Part shown: one piece after another, positions 24,644 to 33,282 of the stretch
How positions within the stretch are numbered: position 1 is the stretch's first letter
How the letters are laid out: each line of letters starts with the position of its first letter
Source: Victivallis vadensis
GTDB taxonomy: Bacteria; Verrucomicrobiota; Lentisphaeria; Victivallales; Victivallaceae
NCBI RefSeq assembly: GCF_003096415.1
Contig: NZ_QEKH01000018.1
Location: 1-64,000 of the forward strand
Direction of reading: 5' to 3'
DNA length: 64,000 bases
The notes under the pieces: model-generated
The model's database searches: none
Seen by the model: only the letters and a program-made list of their open reading frames with translations
What the model was told of the DNA's origin: nothing
Translations under genes and position numbers: made by a program

Positions 24644-25753
24644 TTATTCAGCAACAGTGCATTTTTGGATTTCACTGCGGAAACGCTCGAAGCCCTCCGC
24701 CGGATCGAACGCTCCGACGACCTCGCCGTGCCGGAAGATCACCAGCTTTCCCGCCGCGCTCCCGGCGATGCCGAGGTCGGCGTCGCGCGCTTCGCCGGGG
24801 CCGTTGACCGCGCATCCCATCACCGCGATCTTCTTCAATTGGATTTTACGGCCGGAACCGGCGATTTCGGCGAGAAAGGTTTCCACTTTGTCGGCCAGTC
24901 CGACCAGATCGATCCGGGTCCGGCCGCAGGTCGGGCAGGAGACCACCTCCGGCTCGGCGCTCCTGAGACCGCACGCTTCGAGGATGCGCAGCCCGGTGAG
25001 CACCTCCTCCGCCGGGGGGGCCGTCAGGCTGACCCGCAGCGTGTCGCCGATGCCCGCCAGCAGCAGCGAACCGATGCCGACTGCGGATTTGACGACGCCG
25101 CGCCGGGGAGTTCCGGCCTCGGTGATGCCGATATGCAGCGGGTAGTCGGTGCGGTCGGCGAACTTCCGGTAAGCGGCCAGCGTGACCGGCACGCTGGAGG
25201 ATTTCAGCGCGACTTTGAGGTCGCGCATCCCGTAGTTTTCCAGCAGGGCGCATTCGCGCAGCGCGCTCTCGACCAGGGCTTCGGCGATTGCTTCATCGTG
25301 GTCGAGCCCCTTGGCGGCCATCTCACGCACCACGGCGGGACGCAGGCTGCCGGAGTTGGCGCCGACCCGGATCGGAATCCGGTGCTCCTGCGCCTTTTCC
25401 GCGACGAGGCGGACGTGATCCGGATCGTCGAGGTTGCCCGGATTGAGCCGGACCGCCGCGACGCCGTTTTCAATGGCGGCGATCGCGAGTCTGTAGTCGA
25501 AATGGATATCGGCGATCACCGGAATCGGACTTGCGGCGGTGATTTCGGCGAGCGCCTCCGCCGCTTCCCGGTCCGGCACCGCGACCCGGATGATATCGCA
25601 GCCGAGCCGGGCGAGCTCTCCGATCTGCGCCAGCGTTGCCGTCGCATCCCGGGTGTCGGTGTTGGTCATCGATTGAACCGTGACCGGAGCGCCGCCGCCG
25701 ATCGCGACGGCGCCGACCGTGATCCTGCGGCTGTTACGGCGCTGCTGCGGCAT
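24644..25753 (-). CDS. ispG: (E)-4-hydroxy-3-methylbut-2-enyl-diphosphate synthase
   Basis: This 369-residue GcpE/IspG carries out the penultimate MEP-pathway step, reductive ring opening of MEcPP to HMBPP. The N-terminal TIM barrel opens with VTVQSMTNTDTRD. The C-terminal [4Fe-4S] domain has cysteines in SCPTCGRTR and in GCAVNGPGEA, with the conserved glutamate there. The length is typical of the short bacterial type. The gene overlaps the 3' end of rseP by 20 bases and ends the MEP-containing cluster, in which dxr and ispF also lie. Confidence 0.95.
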   Translation of the reverse strand: MPQQRRNSRRITVGAVAIGGGAPVTVQSMTNTDTRDATATLAQIGELARLGCDIIRVAVPDREAAEALAEITAASPIPVIADIHFDYRLAIAAIENGVAAVRLNPGNLDDPDHVRLVAEKAQEHRIPIRVGANSGSLRPAVVREMAAKGLDHDEAIAEALVESALRECALLENYGMRDLKVALKSSSVPVTLAAYRKFADRTDYPLHIGITEAGTPRRGVVKSAVGIGSLLLAGIGDTLRVSLTAPPAEEVLTGLRILEACGLRSAEPEVVSCPTCGRTRIDLVGLADKVETFLAEIAGSGRKIQLKKIAVMGCAVNGPGEARDADLGIAGSAAGKLVIFRHGEVVGAFDPAEGFERFRSEIQKCTVAE

Positions 25754-27461
25754 CGGTTTTCTCCGGAGACGGGTTGGGGGTTGCCGCGGGGGCGGAGGGA
25801 ACCGCTTGCTGTTCCTCCCCCGGCGGCGGTGCGATGCTGCGCCACAGCCGCCGGCCGTCGGAGAAGGTGACGAACACCATCAATCCGATCAGCAGCGTCA
25901 CGAAGATCATCGAGAGGGTCTTGATCACCACCGTCGGCAGCGGTTTGCGGAATATGATTTCGATGAAGCCGAAAGTGATGTGCCCGCCGTCCAGCACCGG
26001 CAGCGGGAGCAGATTGAAGATCGCCAGCGCGAACGAGATGATCACGATGAAGTAGATGCCGTGGATGAACGACGAGTAGCGCACCGAGTTGAACAGCACC
26101 ATGCCGATGCCGAGCGGGCCGGACATGTGGGTCGGCTTGAGCGTGCTGGTCTGGTCGGTCAGCCCCAGCTGGTTGCCGAAGCGCACCAGAATGCCGCGCA
26201 GCGACTTGTAGCTCATGTCGATGGTCGAAATGAACTGTTGGAACGGGGTGGGATGATCCAGCGAGGCGATGGTCGCGCCGATGGTGTGCGGCGTGATCAG
26301 CCGGGCCGAAAGCTCTCTGGTCTCCTGCTTGCCGTCGCGTTCGACGGTCAACTGGAACGGGGCGGTTTTCAGCTCCTGCACCGTATCGATCAGCACGGCG
26401 GGATCGGTGATCGGTTTGCCGTTGATCGCCACGAGGCGGTCGTCTTTCCGCAGCCCGGCCGCAAGCGCGTTGGAGTCCGGCATCACGGCGTGGATGTAGA
26501 TGCCCGGCTTGTCCGCCTTCGGGCCGAGCTGTATGCCGGTCAAATAGCGGCTGAATTCGGGGCCGAGATCCTTGATCGGCTCCGGCGTGACGGTCACATC
26601 GAAGTTTTTCCCGCCGCGCCGCAGGGTGAGGCGCACCGGCCGGGAACCGGCCTGGTCGAGCCCGCTCTGGAACTCCGCGTAATCCTGTACCGGAGTGCCG
26701 TCGATCGCGACGATATAGTCGCCCGGTTTGATTCCGGCTTTGGCGGCGACGGAACCTTTTTCCGGGGTCAGTTCCAGCGGAATCAGCGGCGTGAAGAACG
26801 GCCATGCGATCTTTTCCGCGCCGAGCGAGCCGGGGGCTTTGGGGTTGTCGACCGGGACATAGCTGACTGTGACCGGTTTGCCGTCGCGGATTACTTCCAG
26901 ATCGACCTTGCCGATCGCGAAAAGGATTTTGCTGACGAAATTCGACCAGGTCGAGAAGAAAGGTTCGCCGTTGAGTTTGACGATTTTGTCGCCGGGGCGC
27001 AGTCCCGCCTGATATTCCGGACTGCCCGGTTCGACCTCCATTACGGTGATTTCGCGCATCTTGGGGGTGTCCTGAGGCATGCCGACATACCAGACGAAGC
27101 AGGCGATCAGCAGGCCGGAAAGGATGTTGAACAGCGGCCCGGCGACTGCGGTGATGATCCGGTCGATCGCTTTGGCGCGCGGCAGCTCCGTGCCGTCGGC
27201 GGCTTTGGGGGTAGCGTCGGTGGCGTCCACCTGCGGCAGTTCGACGTAGCCGCCGAACGGCAGCCAGCCGATCCGGTATTCGACGCCGTTCACCTTCTTT
27301 TTCCAAATCGGCCGGAAGCCGAGGGAGAAGGCGTCGATATGCAACCCCCGCCATTTGGCGGCCAGAAAATGGCCGAGCTCGTGCGAAAAAATGCAGAAGC
27401 CGACCGCGATGAAAACAAAGGCCAATGAGCCGATATTGAGCAGCAGTTCACTGAAAGTCAT
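25734..27461 (-). CDS. rseP: RseP-type site-2 intramembrane metalloprotease with three PDZ domains
   Basis: This 575-residue inner-membrane zinc protease has HELGH in the first helix and NLLPLPVLDGGH in the C-terminal membrane core, as in the RseP/S2P family. Three PDZ-like modules can be read in the periplasmic part: around GLRPGDKIVKLNGEP, around GIKPGDYIVAIDGTP and around GLRKDDRLVAINGKP. E. coli RseP has two. A proline/alanine-rich tail of about 35 residues follows the last helix. The ATG at 27459-27461 (MTFSELLL) is preceded by AAGGAA; the frame continues to 27509 without a ribosome site. The substrate is presumably an anti-sigma factor or a signal-peptide remnant. Confidence 0.93.
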   Translation of the reverse strand: MTFSELLLNIGSLAFVFIAVGFCIFSHELGHFLAAKWRGLHIDAFSLGFRPIWKKKVNGVEYRIGWLPFGGYVELPQVDATDATPKAADGTELPRAKAIDRIITAVAGPLFNILSGLLIACFVWYVGMPQDTPKMREITVMEVEPGSPEYQAGLRPGDKIVKLNGEPFFSTWSNFVSKILFAIGKVDLEVIRDGKPVTVSYVPVDNPKAPGSLGAEKIAWPFFTPLIPLELTPEKGSVAAKAGIKPGDYIVAIDGTPVQDYAEFQSGLDQAGSRPVRLTLRRGGKNFDVTVTPEPIKDLGPEFSRYLTGIQLGPKADKPGIYIHAVMPDSNALAAGLRKDDRLVAINGKPITDPAVLIDTVQELKTAPFQLTVERDGKQETRELSARLITPHTIGATIASLDHPTPFQQFISTIDMSYKSLRGILVRFGNQLGLTDQTSTLKPTHMSGPLGIGMVLFNSVRYSSFIHGIYFIVIISFALAIFNLLPLPVLDGGHITFGFIEIIFRKPLPTVVIKTLSMIFVTLLIGLMVFVTFSDGRRLWRSIAPPPGEEQQAVPSAPAATPNPSPEKTDAAAAP

Positions 27462-27582
27462 CCGAAAATTTTCCTTATCGTAAGCCCCGTCGAGGGGCGG
27501 TTCATACAAAAATCACTTCCACGTCTTACTTATAATAACTGATTTCGTTCTTTTTTCAAGGGAACGGAGCGGGGGCGGGAAA

Positions 27583-29256
27583 TTATTTTTGATTTTTCCC
27601 GTCGGCGGGCGTTATCTGATAGATGCCGACCGCATCCGGAACCCGGCTGCGCAGCGCGGACCAGTCAAGCCGGGACGGATCGTCGCAGCGAAACAGTAAA
27701 GTGCACCCTTGATAGACGTTGCCGCGTACTGTGATGGCAGAAGCAAGCCACGGATTCAAATTCAGTACTTCAGGATAGGCTTGATGGATTGCACTGGTAT
27801 ATTGACGCAGAACTTCAACCGGAAGCGGACGTAAAACAAGCAAAATAACGGAATGGGGGCGGGGAGTTTCTCTGAGTTCCGTCAGGCGGTAGCGGCAGAC
27901 GCGGAACCCTCCCAGTTCCTGTTGTTCCGGTTCCGGCTGGAAATTCAACTGAAATCTCTGCGAAGCCCCGTGCCGGTCGGTGCCGTTCAGATGGTTGGGC
28001 GGCAGGAAAGAGATCAGCTCGCGTTGCGACATGGTATTCCGGAGGCGCAGATCATAATCTTTATAGGCATTCGGCATATTGTTCCATGTGTAAGGATAGC
28101 CGTCGCCCGCGTCAAGCGCGATCATATATTCCGGAGAGAGTTTGCGGATCTGATCATACAGACTGAACCAGTCCTGCGCCTTGTATTGCGGTGCGGTATC
28201 GTACCAGTTGAGCAGAAACAGGCCGACGAGGCAAATGGTGAAAACTGCGGCGAGCCGCCGCTTTTTTGCGCTGAACCTGCGGTAAATCGCTTCGAGGCCC
28301 ATTCCGGCGAGCAGGGCGCCCGGAACCACCAGCGGCAGATAGACCCGGACGCCGCCCGCGTTGGTCGCAATCGCGGAGAGGAACGGGATTGCGGTGATCA
28401 CCAGCAGCGGCCACGCCCGGCGGAAGCGCAGCAGGATTCCGGCCGACGCCAGCAGCAGGACGACCGGCCCGTTCAGATGCAGGAGGGTGTCGGAGACCAG
28501 CGTCAGGAACTGTCCCGCGCCGGTGACGGGCGTTCCCCACACCTGTGCCGCACGCAAAGCGTGATAATTCAGCAGATACCAGCCGGCGGTCAGCACGACG
28601 CCGGCGGCCAGCACGATTTTGAGCGGCTGGCAGGGGAACGGGCGTTTCCTCCAGCAGTGCCAGCCGAGCAGGGCGGCCGGCGCGAGATAGAGGATCGAGG
28701 TCGGGAGCGTCAGCACCGCCCCGGCTCCGCCGAGGAATACCATCGCCTCCGGCAAATGGCGGTAACGCTTGGGGCGGTATCTGCCGGAGAGTTGCAATCC
28801 GGCACAGAAGAGCAGCAGGAAGAAAAGCTGTAAACCGTAACCGCGCGCCTGAGCGGCATAGCCGATCGCCATGTGGGAAAAAGCGAAGAAAAAGGTCGCG
28901 GCCAGCGCCGCGCCCCGGCGCCGGGTCCACAAAAAGGCGACCACGGGAAAGAGCAGCAGGCTTCCGAGGCCGGTCAGCAGCGCGGGCAGCCGGATCAGGC
29001 AGGGATTGTCGAAACAGGCGATGCAGAGTTTTACGCCGAGGGTGTTGAGCGGGTGATTGTTGGGGAGGGCGAGGTCGGTGAAGATCACGGAAAGCGGTTG
29101 GGGAGCGAAACTCTCCAGCGTCCAGATTTCATCATATTCGAGGCTGGAGAACAATCCTGAAATCCGCAGCAATGCGCCGGCCAGCAAGGTTCCGATCCAC
29201 AGCAGGCGGAAAAATCTTGTCCTCTGATCGGCGTCCGGCTTCGTTTGAGTGCTCAT
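27583..29256 (-). CDS. GT39-like membrane glycosyltransferase (ArnT/PMT superfamily)
   Basis: This 557-residue protein has about ten to twelve transmembrane helices and the GT-C pattern. An acidic pair lies in the first periplasmic loop (SLEYDEIWTLESF), followed by PNNHPLNTLG, and a soluble periplasmic domain closes the C-terminus. Such enzymes transfer a sugar from a polyprenyl-phosphate carrier to lipid or protein. The ATG at 29254-29256 is chosen because TCAGGAGGGAAA precedes it; the upstream TTG at 29280 is not needed. It sits between dxr and rseP, usually adjacent genes. A link to polyprenyl supply by the flanking isoprenoid genes is attractive but unproven. Confidence 0.8.
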   Translation of the reverse strand: MSTQTKPDADQRTRFFRLLWIGTLLAGALLRISGLFSSLEYDEIWTLESFAPQPLSVIFTDLALPNNHPLNTLGVKLCIACFDNPCLIRLPALLTGLGSLLLFPVVAFLWTRRRGAALAATFFFAFSHMAIGYAAQARGYGLQLFFLLLFCAGLQLSGRYRPKRYRHLPEAMVFLGGAGAVLTLPTSILYLAPAALLGWHCWRKRPFPCQPLKIVLAAGVVLTAGWYLLNYHALRAAQVWGTPVTGAGQFLTLVSDTLLHLNGPVVLLLASAGILLRFRRAWPLLVITAIPFLSAIATNAGGVRVYLPLVVPGALLAGMGLEAIYRRFSAKKRRLAAVFTICLVGLFLLNWYDTAPQYKAQDWFSLYDQIRKLSPEYMIALDAGDGYPYTWNNMPNAYKDYDLRLRNTMSQRELISFLPPNHLNGTDRHGASQRFQLNFQPEPEQQELGGFRVCRYRLTELRETPRPHSVILLVLRPLPVEVLRQYTSAIHQAYPEVLNLNPWLASAITVRGNVYQGCTLLFRCDDPSRLDWSALRSRVPDAVGIYQITPADGKNQK

Positions 29257-29276
29257 TTTCCCTCCTGAAAACTCTT

Positions 29277-30431
29277 TCAATAAAGCTGCGATGCAAATTC
29301 CCGCGCCCGGCGGTCGGCGTCGCGGATGGCGGCCAGATCGCTCTGCGGTTCCGTATGGTGGGCGCTCATGGTTTTTTCGATGATGGTCCAGATGGCGGCA
29401 AAGCCGATTTCCCCGCGCCGGAATTTATCGACGGCGACCTCGTTGGCCGCATTCATCGCGGCGGTCATCGTCCCTCCGATGTGCATCGCATGGTACGCGA
29501 AATCCAGCGACGGGAAACGGCTGCGGTCCGGTTCGCGGAAGTCGAGCGAGACCAGCCGGGCGAAATCCAGCTCCGGCAAACCGCCTTCGGCGGCGCGTTC
29601 CGGCCAGGTCAGCGCATACTGGATCGCAAAACGCATGTCCGGTTTCGACATCTGGGCGATGAAGCTGCCGTCGCACAGCTCGACCATCGAGTGCACCAGC
29701 GACTGCGGATGGATGACGACCTTCAGCCGCTCCGGCGGCACGTTGAAAAGATGGTGCGCCTCGATCAGCTCCAGAGCCTTGTTCATCAGCGAGGCGGAGT
29801 CGATCGTGACTTTCGGGCCCATGTCCCAGGTGGGATGGGCGAGGGCGTCGCGCAGCGTCGCGGCGGCGATCCGTTCGGCGGACCACTCCCGGAAAGGGCC
29901 GCCGGAAGCGGTCAACCACAGGTTTTTCACCTCCCGCGCCGGACGCCCGGCGAGGCACTGGAAAATCGCGGAGTGTTCGCTGTCCACCGGAACGATCTCT
30001 CCGCCGGGACTGGCGGCCAGCTCGCGCCGGATCAGTTCGCCCGCCATCACCATCACCTCCTTGCTGGCCAGCGCGACCCGCTTCCCGGCCCGCAGCGCGG
30101 CGATCACCGGCTCCAGCCCGCCGGTGCCGACGATCGCGCAGAGCACGGTGTCGGTTTCGGGGGCGGTGACCAGGTCGAGCACCGGGGCGTCCCCGGCAGC
30201 GGCGGCAAGACCGGAGGGGAGGGCGCTTTTCAGCTCATCCAGCCGTTCCGGCGCGGTGGTCACGGTGAGACGGGGACGGAACAGGGCGGCCTGCCGGGCC
30301 AGTTCTCCGGTATTGTTGCGCGCGACCAGCCCGATCACCCGGAAATGTCCGGGCAGTGCTTCGAGCACCCGGGCGGCGCTCTTGCCGATGGAACCGGTCG
30401 CGCCGAGTATCACCACGCCTTTGGGATTCAT
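29277..30431 (-). CDS. dxr: 1-deoxy-D-xylulose-5-phosphate reductoisomerase
   Basis: This 384-residue enzyme converts DXP to MEP with NADPH. The N-terminal Rossmann motif is [14 protein letters not shown]. Metal and substrate residues appear in [35 protein letters not shown] and [15 protein letters not shown], all canonical for DXR. The length is normal. Its ATG overlaps the dtd stop (ATGA). With ispF upstream and ispG downstream on the same strand, three of the MEP pathway's genes share one cluster. Confidence 0.96.
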   Translation of the reverse strand: MNPKGVVILGATGSIGKSAARVLEALPGHFRVIGLVARNNTGELARQAALFRPRLTVTTAPERLDELKSALPSGLAAAAGDAPVLDLVTAPETDTVLCAIVGTGGLEPVIAALRAGKRVALASKEVMVMAGELIRRELAASPGGEIVPVDSEHSAIFQCLAGRPAREVKNLWLTASGGPFREWSAERIAAATLRDALAHPTWDMGPKVTIDSASLMNKALELIEAHHLFNVPPERLKVVIHPQSLVHSMVELCDGSFIAQMSKPDMRFAIQYALTWPERAAEGGLPELDFARLVSLDFREPDRSRFPSLDFAYHAMHIGGTMTAAMNAANEVAVDKFRRGEIGFAAIWTIIEKTMSAHHTEPQSDLAAIRDADRRAREFASQLY

Positions 30432-30868
30432 CTGGACTCCACTAGTAAAGTTACCGGACCGTCGTTGTGAATTTCCACTTGCATGTCGGCGCCGAACCGG
30501 CCGGTTTCGGTCGGCACGCCCAGCTTTCGGAACTCCTCGATAAAGGCTTCATAGAGCGGGATCGCCGTTTCCGGCCGGGCCGCTTCCGTAAAGGAGGGGC
30601 GGCGGCCGGTGCGGGCATCGCCGTACAACGTGAACTGCGACACGATCAATGCGGAGCCTTTCACGTCGAGCAGCGACAGGTTCATCTTGCCGTTGCCGTC
30701 CTCGAAAATGCGCAGATTGGCGCATTTTTCCGCGACGTACCGGACTTCGGCCATCGTGTCGGCGTGGGTGATTCCGAGCAGGATGACCAGCCCTTTGCCG
30801 GTCCGTCCGGCGACTTCGCCGTCGATCACGACCTGCCCGGAGGTCACGCGCTGCAGCAAGGCCCTCAT
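30428..30868 (-). CDS. dtd: D-aminoacyl-tRNA deacylase
   Basis: This 146-residue proofreading enzyme frees tRNA from D-amino acids and from misacylated glycine. The start [17 protein letters not shown] is the family signature. [17 protein letters not shown] holds the active-site segment, and [11 protein letters not shown] carries the Gly-cisPro motif. The chosen ATG (30866-30868) overlaps the folE stop by four bases and gives the standard length; a longer open frame upstream lies inside folE and is not coding. Confidence 0.95.
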   Translation of the reverse strand: MRALLQRVTSGQVVIDGEVAGRTGKGLVILLGITHADTMAEVRYVAEKCANLRIFEDGNGKMNLSLLDVKGSALIVSQFTLYGDARTGRRPSFTEAARPETAIPLYEAFIEEFRKLGVPTETGRFGADMQVEIHNDGPVTLLVESR

Positions 30869-31404
30869 CGGATCAGCCGGGTGAATTCGTTGCGGGTGGC
30901 CAGTTCGCGGCGGAAGGAGCCGACCATCGAACTGGTGGTCATCACGGAGTGCTGTTTTTCCACGCCGCGCATCTGCATGCAGAGGTGGCGCGCCTCCATC
31001 ACGACGCCGACTCCTTCGGCGCCGAGGATTTCCATCAGCGCGCCGGAAATCTGGCGGGTCAGCCGCTCCTGAATCTGGAGACGGCGGGCGAACATGTCGA
31101 CGATCCGCGCCACCTTGCTGACGCCGAGGATCTTCCCTTTCGGGATGTAGCCGACGTGGCATTTGCCGAAGAAGGGGAGCATGTGGTGTTCGCACATGCT
31201 GAAAAATTCGATGTCGCGCACGATGACCATATCGTCGGATTCGGCTTCGAACAGCGCGCCGTTGACCACCTCCTCCAGCGTCTGACGGTAGCCGCGGGTC
31301 AGGAACTTCAGGCTTTTCTCGACCCGCTTCGGAGTGTCGAGCAACCCTTCGCGTTCCGGGTCCTCGCCGATTTCAACTAAAATATCCCGGATCTGCTGCT
31401 GCAT
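30865..31404 (-). CDS. folE: GTP cyclohydrolase I
   Basis: This 179-residue enzyme makes 7,8-dihydroneopterin triphosphate from GTP, the first step of folate synthesis. Zinc ligands are visible in [10 protein letters not shown] and in [11 protein letters not shown]. The conserved [20 protein letters not shown] and [11 protein letters not shown] segments are intact. Length and start ([11 protein letters not shown]) are typical. The gene lies 22 bases after the GDSL esterase gene and is translationally coupled to dtd. Confidence 0.96.
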   Translation of the reverse strand: MQQQIRDILVEIGEDPEREGLLDTPKRVEKSLKFLTRGYRQTLEEVVNGALFEAESDDMVIVRDIEFFSMCEHHMLPFFGKCHVGYIPKGKILGVSKVARIVDMFARRLQIQERLTRQISGALMEILGAEGVGVVMEARHLCMQMRGVEKQHSVMTTSSMVGSFRRELATRNEFTRLIR

Positions 31405-31426
31405 GATTTCTTCGCTTCGCTCCCGG

Positions 31427-32062
31427 TCAGATCAGGTTGCACGCGGCCTTGAGCCACGCGTCGGCGATCAGCTGGTGGCCGAGCAAGGTGGGATGGACGC
31501 CGTCGCCGAGGATTTTCTCCGGCGCGCCGGCCTTCTTCGCCGCCTCGATCAGCATTTGCTGCAGCGGGACGAAAACGGCGCCGTATTCGGCGGCAAGCCC
31601 GCGCACGACTTCCTGACGCTCCTTCATCTCCGCGACCCACTCCGGCGTGATGAAGCCGAATTCCAGCACGAAGGGTTCGCAGAGCACCAGTTTGGTTTCC
31701 GGGAGCTTTTCGAGCGTCCAGTCGAGCAGCATCCGGTAGAACTGCGCATAGCGAGGCACTTCCACGCCGTTGCGGTTGGAGTATTCGTGCCAGGAGTCGT
31801 TCACGCCGATCAGGATGCTGAGCACGGCGGGATTCAAATTCAGGGTGTCGCACTTCCAGCGGGCGTAGAGGTCGACAACCCGGTTGCCGCTGATGCCCCG
31901 GTTGTAGACGTTCAGCTCCTTGTCGAGGTGGTCGGCCAGCAGACGGGCCGCGATCAACCCGGGATAGCCGCCGCCGAGTCCGCAGTTGGGCTGGTCGGTT
32001 TCACGGCTGCGGCCGCAGTCGGTTACGGAATCCCCCTGGAATACGATGATTTTTTCCGCCAT
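31427..32062 (-). CDS. SGNH/GDSL-type esterase
   Basis: This 211-residue single-domain hydrolase has the nucleophile in [12 protein letters not shown] (block I), glycine in NRGISGNRV (block II), asparagine in [11 protein letters not shown] (block III), and the Asp-His pair in [12 protein letters not shown] (block V). No signal peptide is present, so it should act in the cytoplasm, for instance on acetylated sugars. A promoter (32105-32133) precedes it, which makes it the first gene of the folE-dtd-dxr transcript, although ispF lies only 96 bases upstream. Confidence 0.9.
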   Translation of the reverse strand: MAEKIIVFQGDSVTDCGRSRETDQPNCGLGGGYPGLIAARLLADHLDKELNVYNRGISGNRVVDLYARWKCDTLNLNPAVLSILIGVNDSWHEYSNRNGVEVPRYAQFYRMLLDWTLEKLPETKLVLCEPFVLEFGFITPEWVAEMKERQEVVRGLAAEYGAVFVPLQQMLIEAAKKAGAPEKILGDGVHPTLLGHQLIADAWLKAACNLI

Positions 32063-32104
32063 TTTTCTACCTTGTCCTGATAAAGAATTGAGAAAATTCC
32101 CTAT

Positions 32105-32133
32105 AATATATGGGCTGAGCCGGGCTTTTTCAA
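32105..32133 (-). promoter_or_regulatory. Promoter before GDSL-folE-dtd-dxr genes
   Basis: On the minus strand TTGAAA (32128-32133) and TATATT (32105-32110) are separated by 17 bases, in the 96-base gap between ispF and the esterase gene. Confidence 0.7.
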
Positions 32134-32158
32134 GGAGAATCCGGAAATTCCGGAGCCG

Positions 32159-32632
32159 TCAGCGCGAAAGCAGCACCACACAGGAGGCGCTGATCCCCTC
32201 CTCGCGCCCCTCGAAGCCGAGTTTTTCGGTGGTGGTCGCCTTGACCGAAACCTGCCCGACGCAGATGCGGAGGGCCGCGGCGAGGTTTTGCCGCATCGTC
32301 TCGCGGTAGGGAAGCAGTCTGGGCTTCTGGGCCACGATGGTCAGGTCGAGGTTTTCGACGCGCCAGTCGCGGACGCGGGGATCGGCGAGCACCTGTTCCA
32401 GCAGCTTCATGCTGTCGGCCCCGGCGTAGGCCGGATCGGTGTCCGGGAAGAAGCCGCCGATGTCGCCGAGCGCCAGCGCCCCGATGAGCGCATCCATCAG
32501 CGCATGCACGGCCACGTCGGCGTCGCTGTGACCGAGGAGGCCGGTTGAATGCGGGATTTTCACGCCGCACAGCACGAGTTCGCGCCCCGGCACAAGCCGG
32601 TGCACGTCATAGCCTTGTCCGATCCTGAACAT
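32159..32632 (-). CDS. ispF: 2-C-methyl-D-erythritol 2,4-cyclodiphosphate synthase
   Basis: This 157-residue homotrimeric enzyme of the MEP pathway has zinc ligands in GYDVHRL (Asp and His) and GLLGHSDADV. The conserved segments ALGDIGGFFPDTDP and FLPYRE-like LLPYRETM are present, and the C-terminus has KATTTEKLGFEGREEGI. Length and start (MFRIGQGYD) are standard. It follows the small membrane protein gene by 13 bases. IspD is not in this window. Confidence 0.96.
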   Translation of the reverse strand: MFRIGQGYDVHRLVPGRELVLCGVKIPHSTGLLGHSDADVAVHALMDALIGALALGDIGGFFPDTDPAYAGADSMKLLEQVLADPRVRDWRVENLDLTIVAQKPRLLPYRETMRQNLAAALRICVGQVSVKATTTEKLGFEGREEGISASCVVLLSR

Positions 32633-32645
32633 GATTGCACTCCTT

Positions 32646-33191
32646 TTAAATCGTGTTACGTTTCCAGCGGGTGGAGGCCGCGGTGATTGCGGCGATGGCG
32701 AAAAACGTCAGCGCGTACAATGGGGCGCTTTCGATGAAGCTGCGGTCGAAGCGGCACAGGAAAAAGGCGCCGAGCGCCAGCGTCAGCACGCCTTCGCCGA
32801 GCCGGAAGCCACGGTCGACGTCCGGGAGGCCGGGCCGCCGGACGCCCTGCAGGAAACCCGCTCCGGCCAGCAGTGTCCAGATGCCGATGCTCCCGCTGGC
32901 CAGATAGTCGCCGCGGACGCGCATCAGCAGCAGCGCGCCGAGCAGCGCGGCCGCCAGCGCCCCGAAATAGTACCGTCCCCGCTTCCGGGGAGAGGTCCGG
33001 CCGTCGAAGAAGAGCACCAGCACCGCCGCGATCACAAAGCCCCATGACAGGGGCGACAGCAGCCGGACCGCCGCAAACGGCTTGAAGAGCAGCAGCGTGC
33101 CGGCGATCAGGGCGGCGAGAATCCGGAACAGCGCCGGAAAGCGTTCCTGATCGAAAAGCAGCTGCTTGACCGTTTTTAAAAGTTTTTTCAT
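32646..33191 (-). CDS. Hypothetical multi-pass membrane protein
   Basis: This 181-residue protein has about five or six hydrophobic segments with short arginine-rich loops, for example ILAALIAGTLLLFKPF and SPLSWGFVIAAVLVLFF. No family motif is recognised; the layout resembles DUF308-like membrane proteins. The ATG at 33189-33191 (MKKLLKTVK) is preferred over an in-frame start at 33284, which would run through the divergent promoter of tsaD. Its close spacing to ispF suggests a shared transcript. Function unknown. Confidence 0.7.
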   Translation of the reverse strand: MKKLLKTVKQLLFDQERFPALFRILAALIAGTLLLFKPFAAVRLLSPLSWGFVIAAVLVLFFDGRTSPRKRGRYYFGALAAALLGALLLMRVRGDYLASGSIGIWTLLAGAGFLQGVRRPGLPDVDRGFRLGEGVLTLALGAFFLCRFDRSFIESAPLYALTFFAIAAITAASTRWKRNTI

Positions 33192-33221
33192 CGATAGCGG
33201 ACCAAAACCTTGGAAACAAGA

Positions 33222-33249
33222 TTGTTTTTCATTGAAAATATAGTATATT
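33222..33249 (+). promoter_or_regulatory. Promoter of tsaD
   Basis: TTGTTT (33222-33227) and TATATT (33244-33249) are spaced by 16 bases. They lie about 35 bases before the tsaD start, which has CGGAGGATTTTTGAC as its ribosome site. Confidence 0.65.
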
Positions 33250-33282
33250 TCTGAATAATCAAGTCTTCGGAGGATTTTTGAC

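Noticed and set aside
21835-24807. A 990-codon open frame on the plus strand opposite the sialate esterase gene
   Set aside because: It mirrors the real gene on the minus strand; high GC and codon bias keep the antisense frame open. Its product has no recognisable motif and no ribosome site.
25680-27428. A long plus-strand frame opposite rseP
   Set aside because: Antisense of a clearly conserved protease; its composition is rich in Arg, Gly, Asp and His, as typical of shadow frames in GC-rich DNA.
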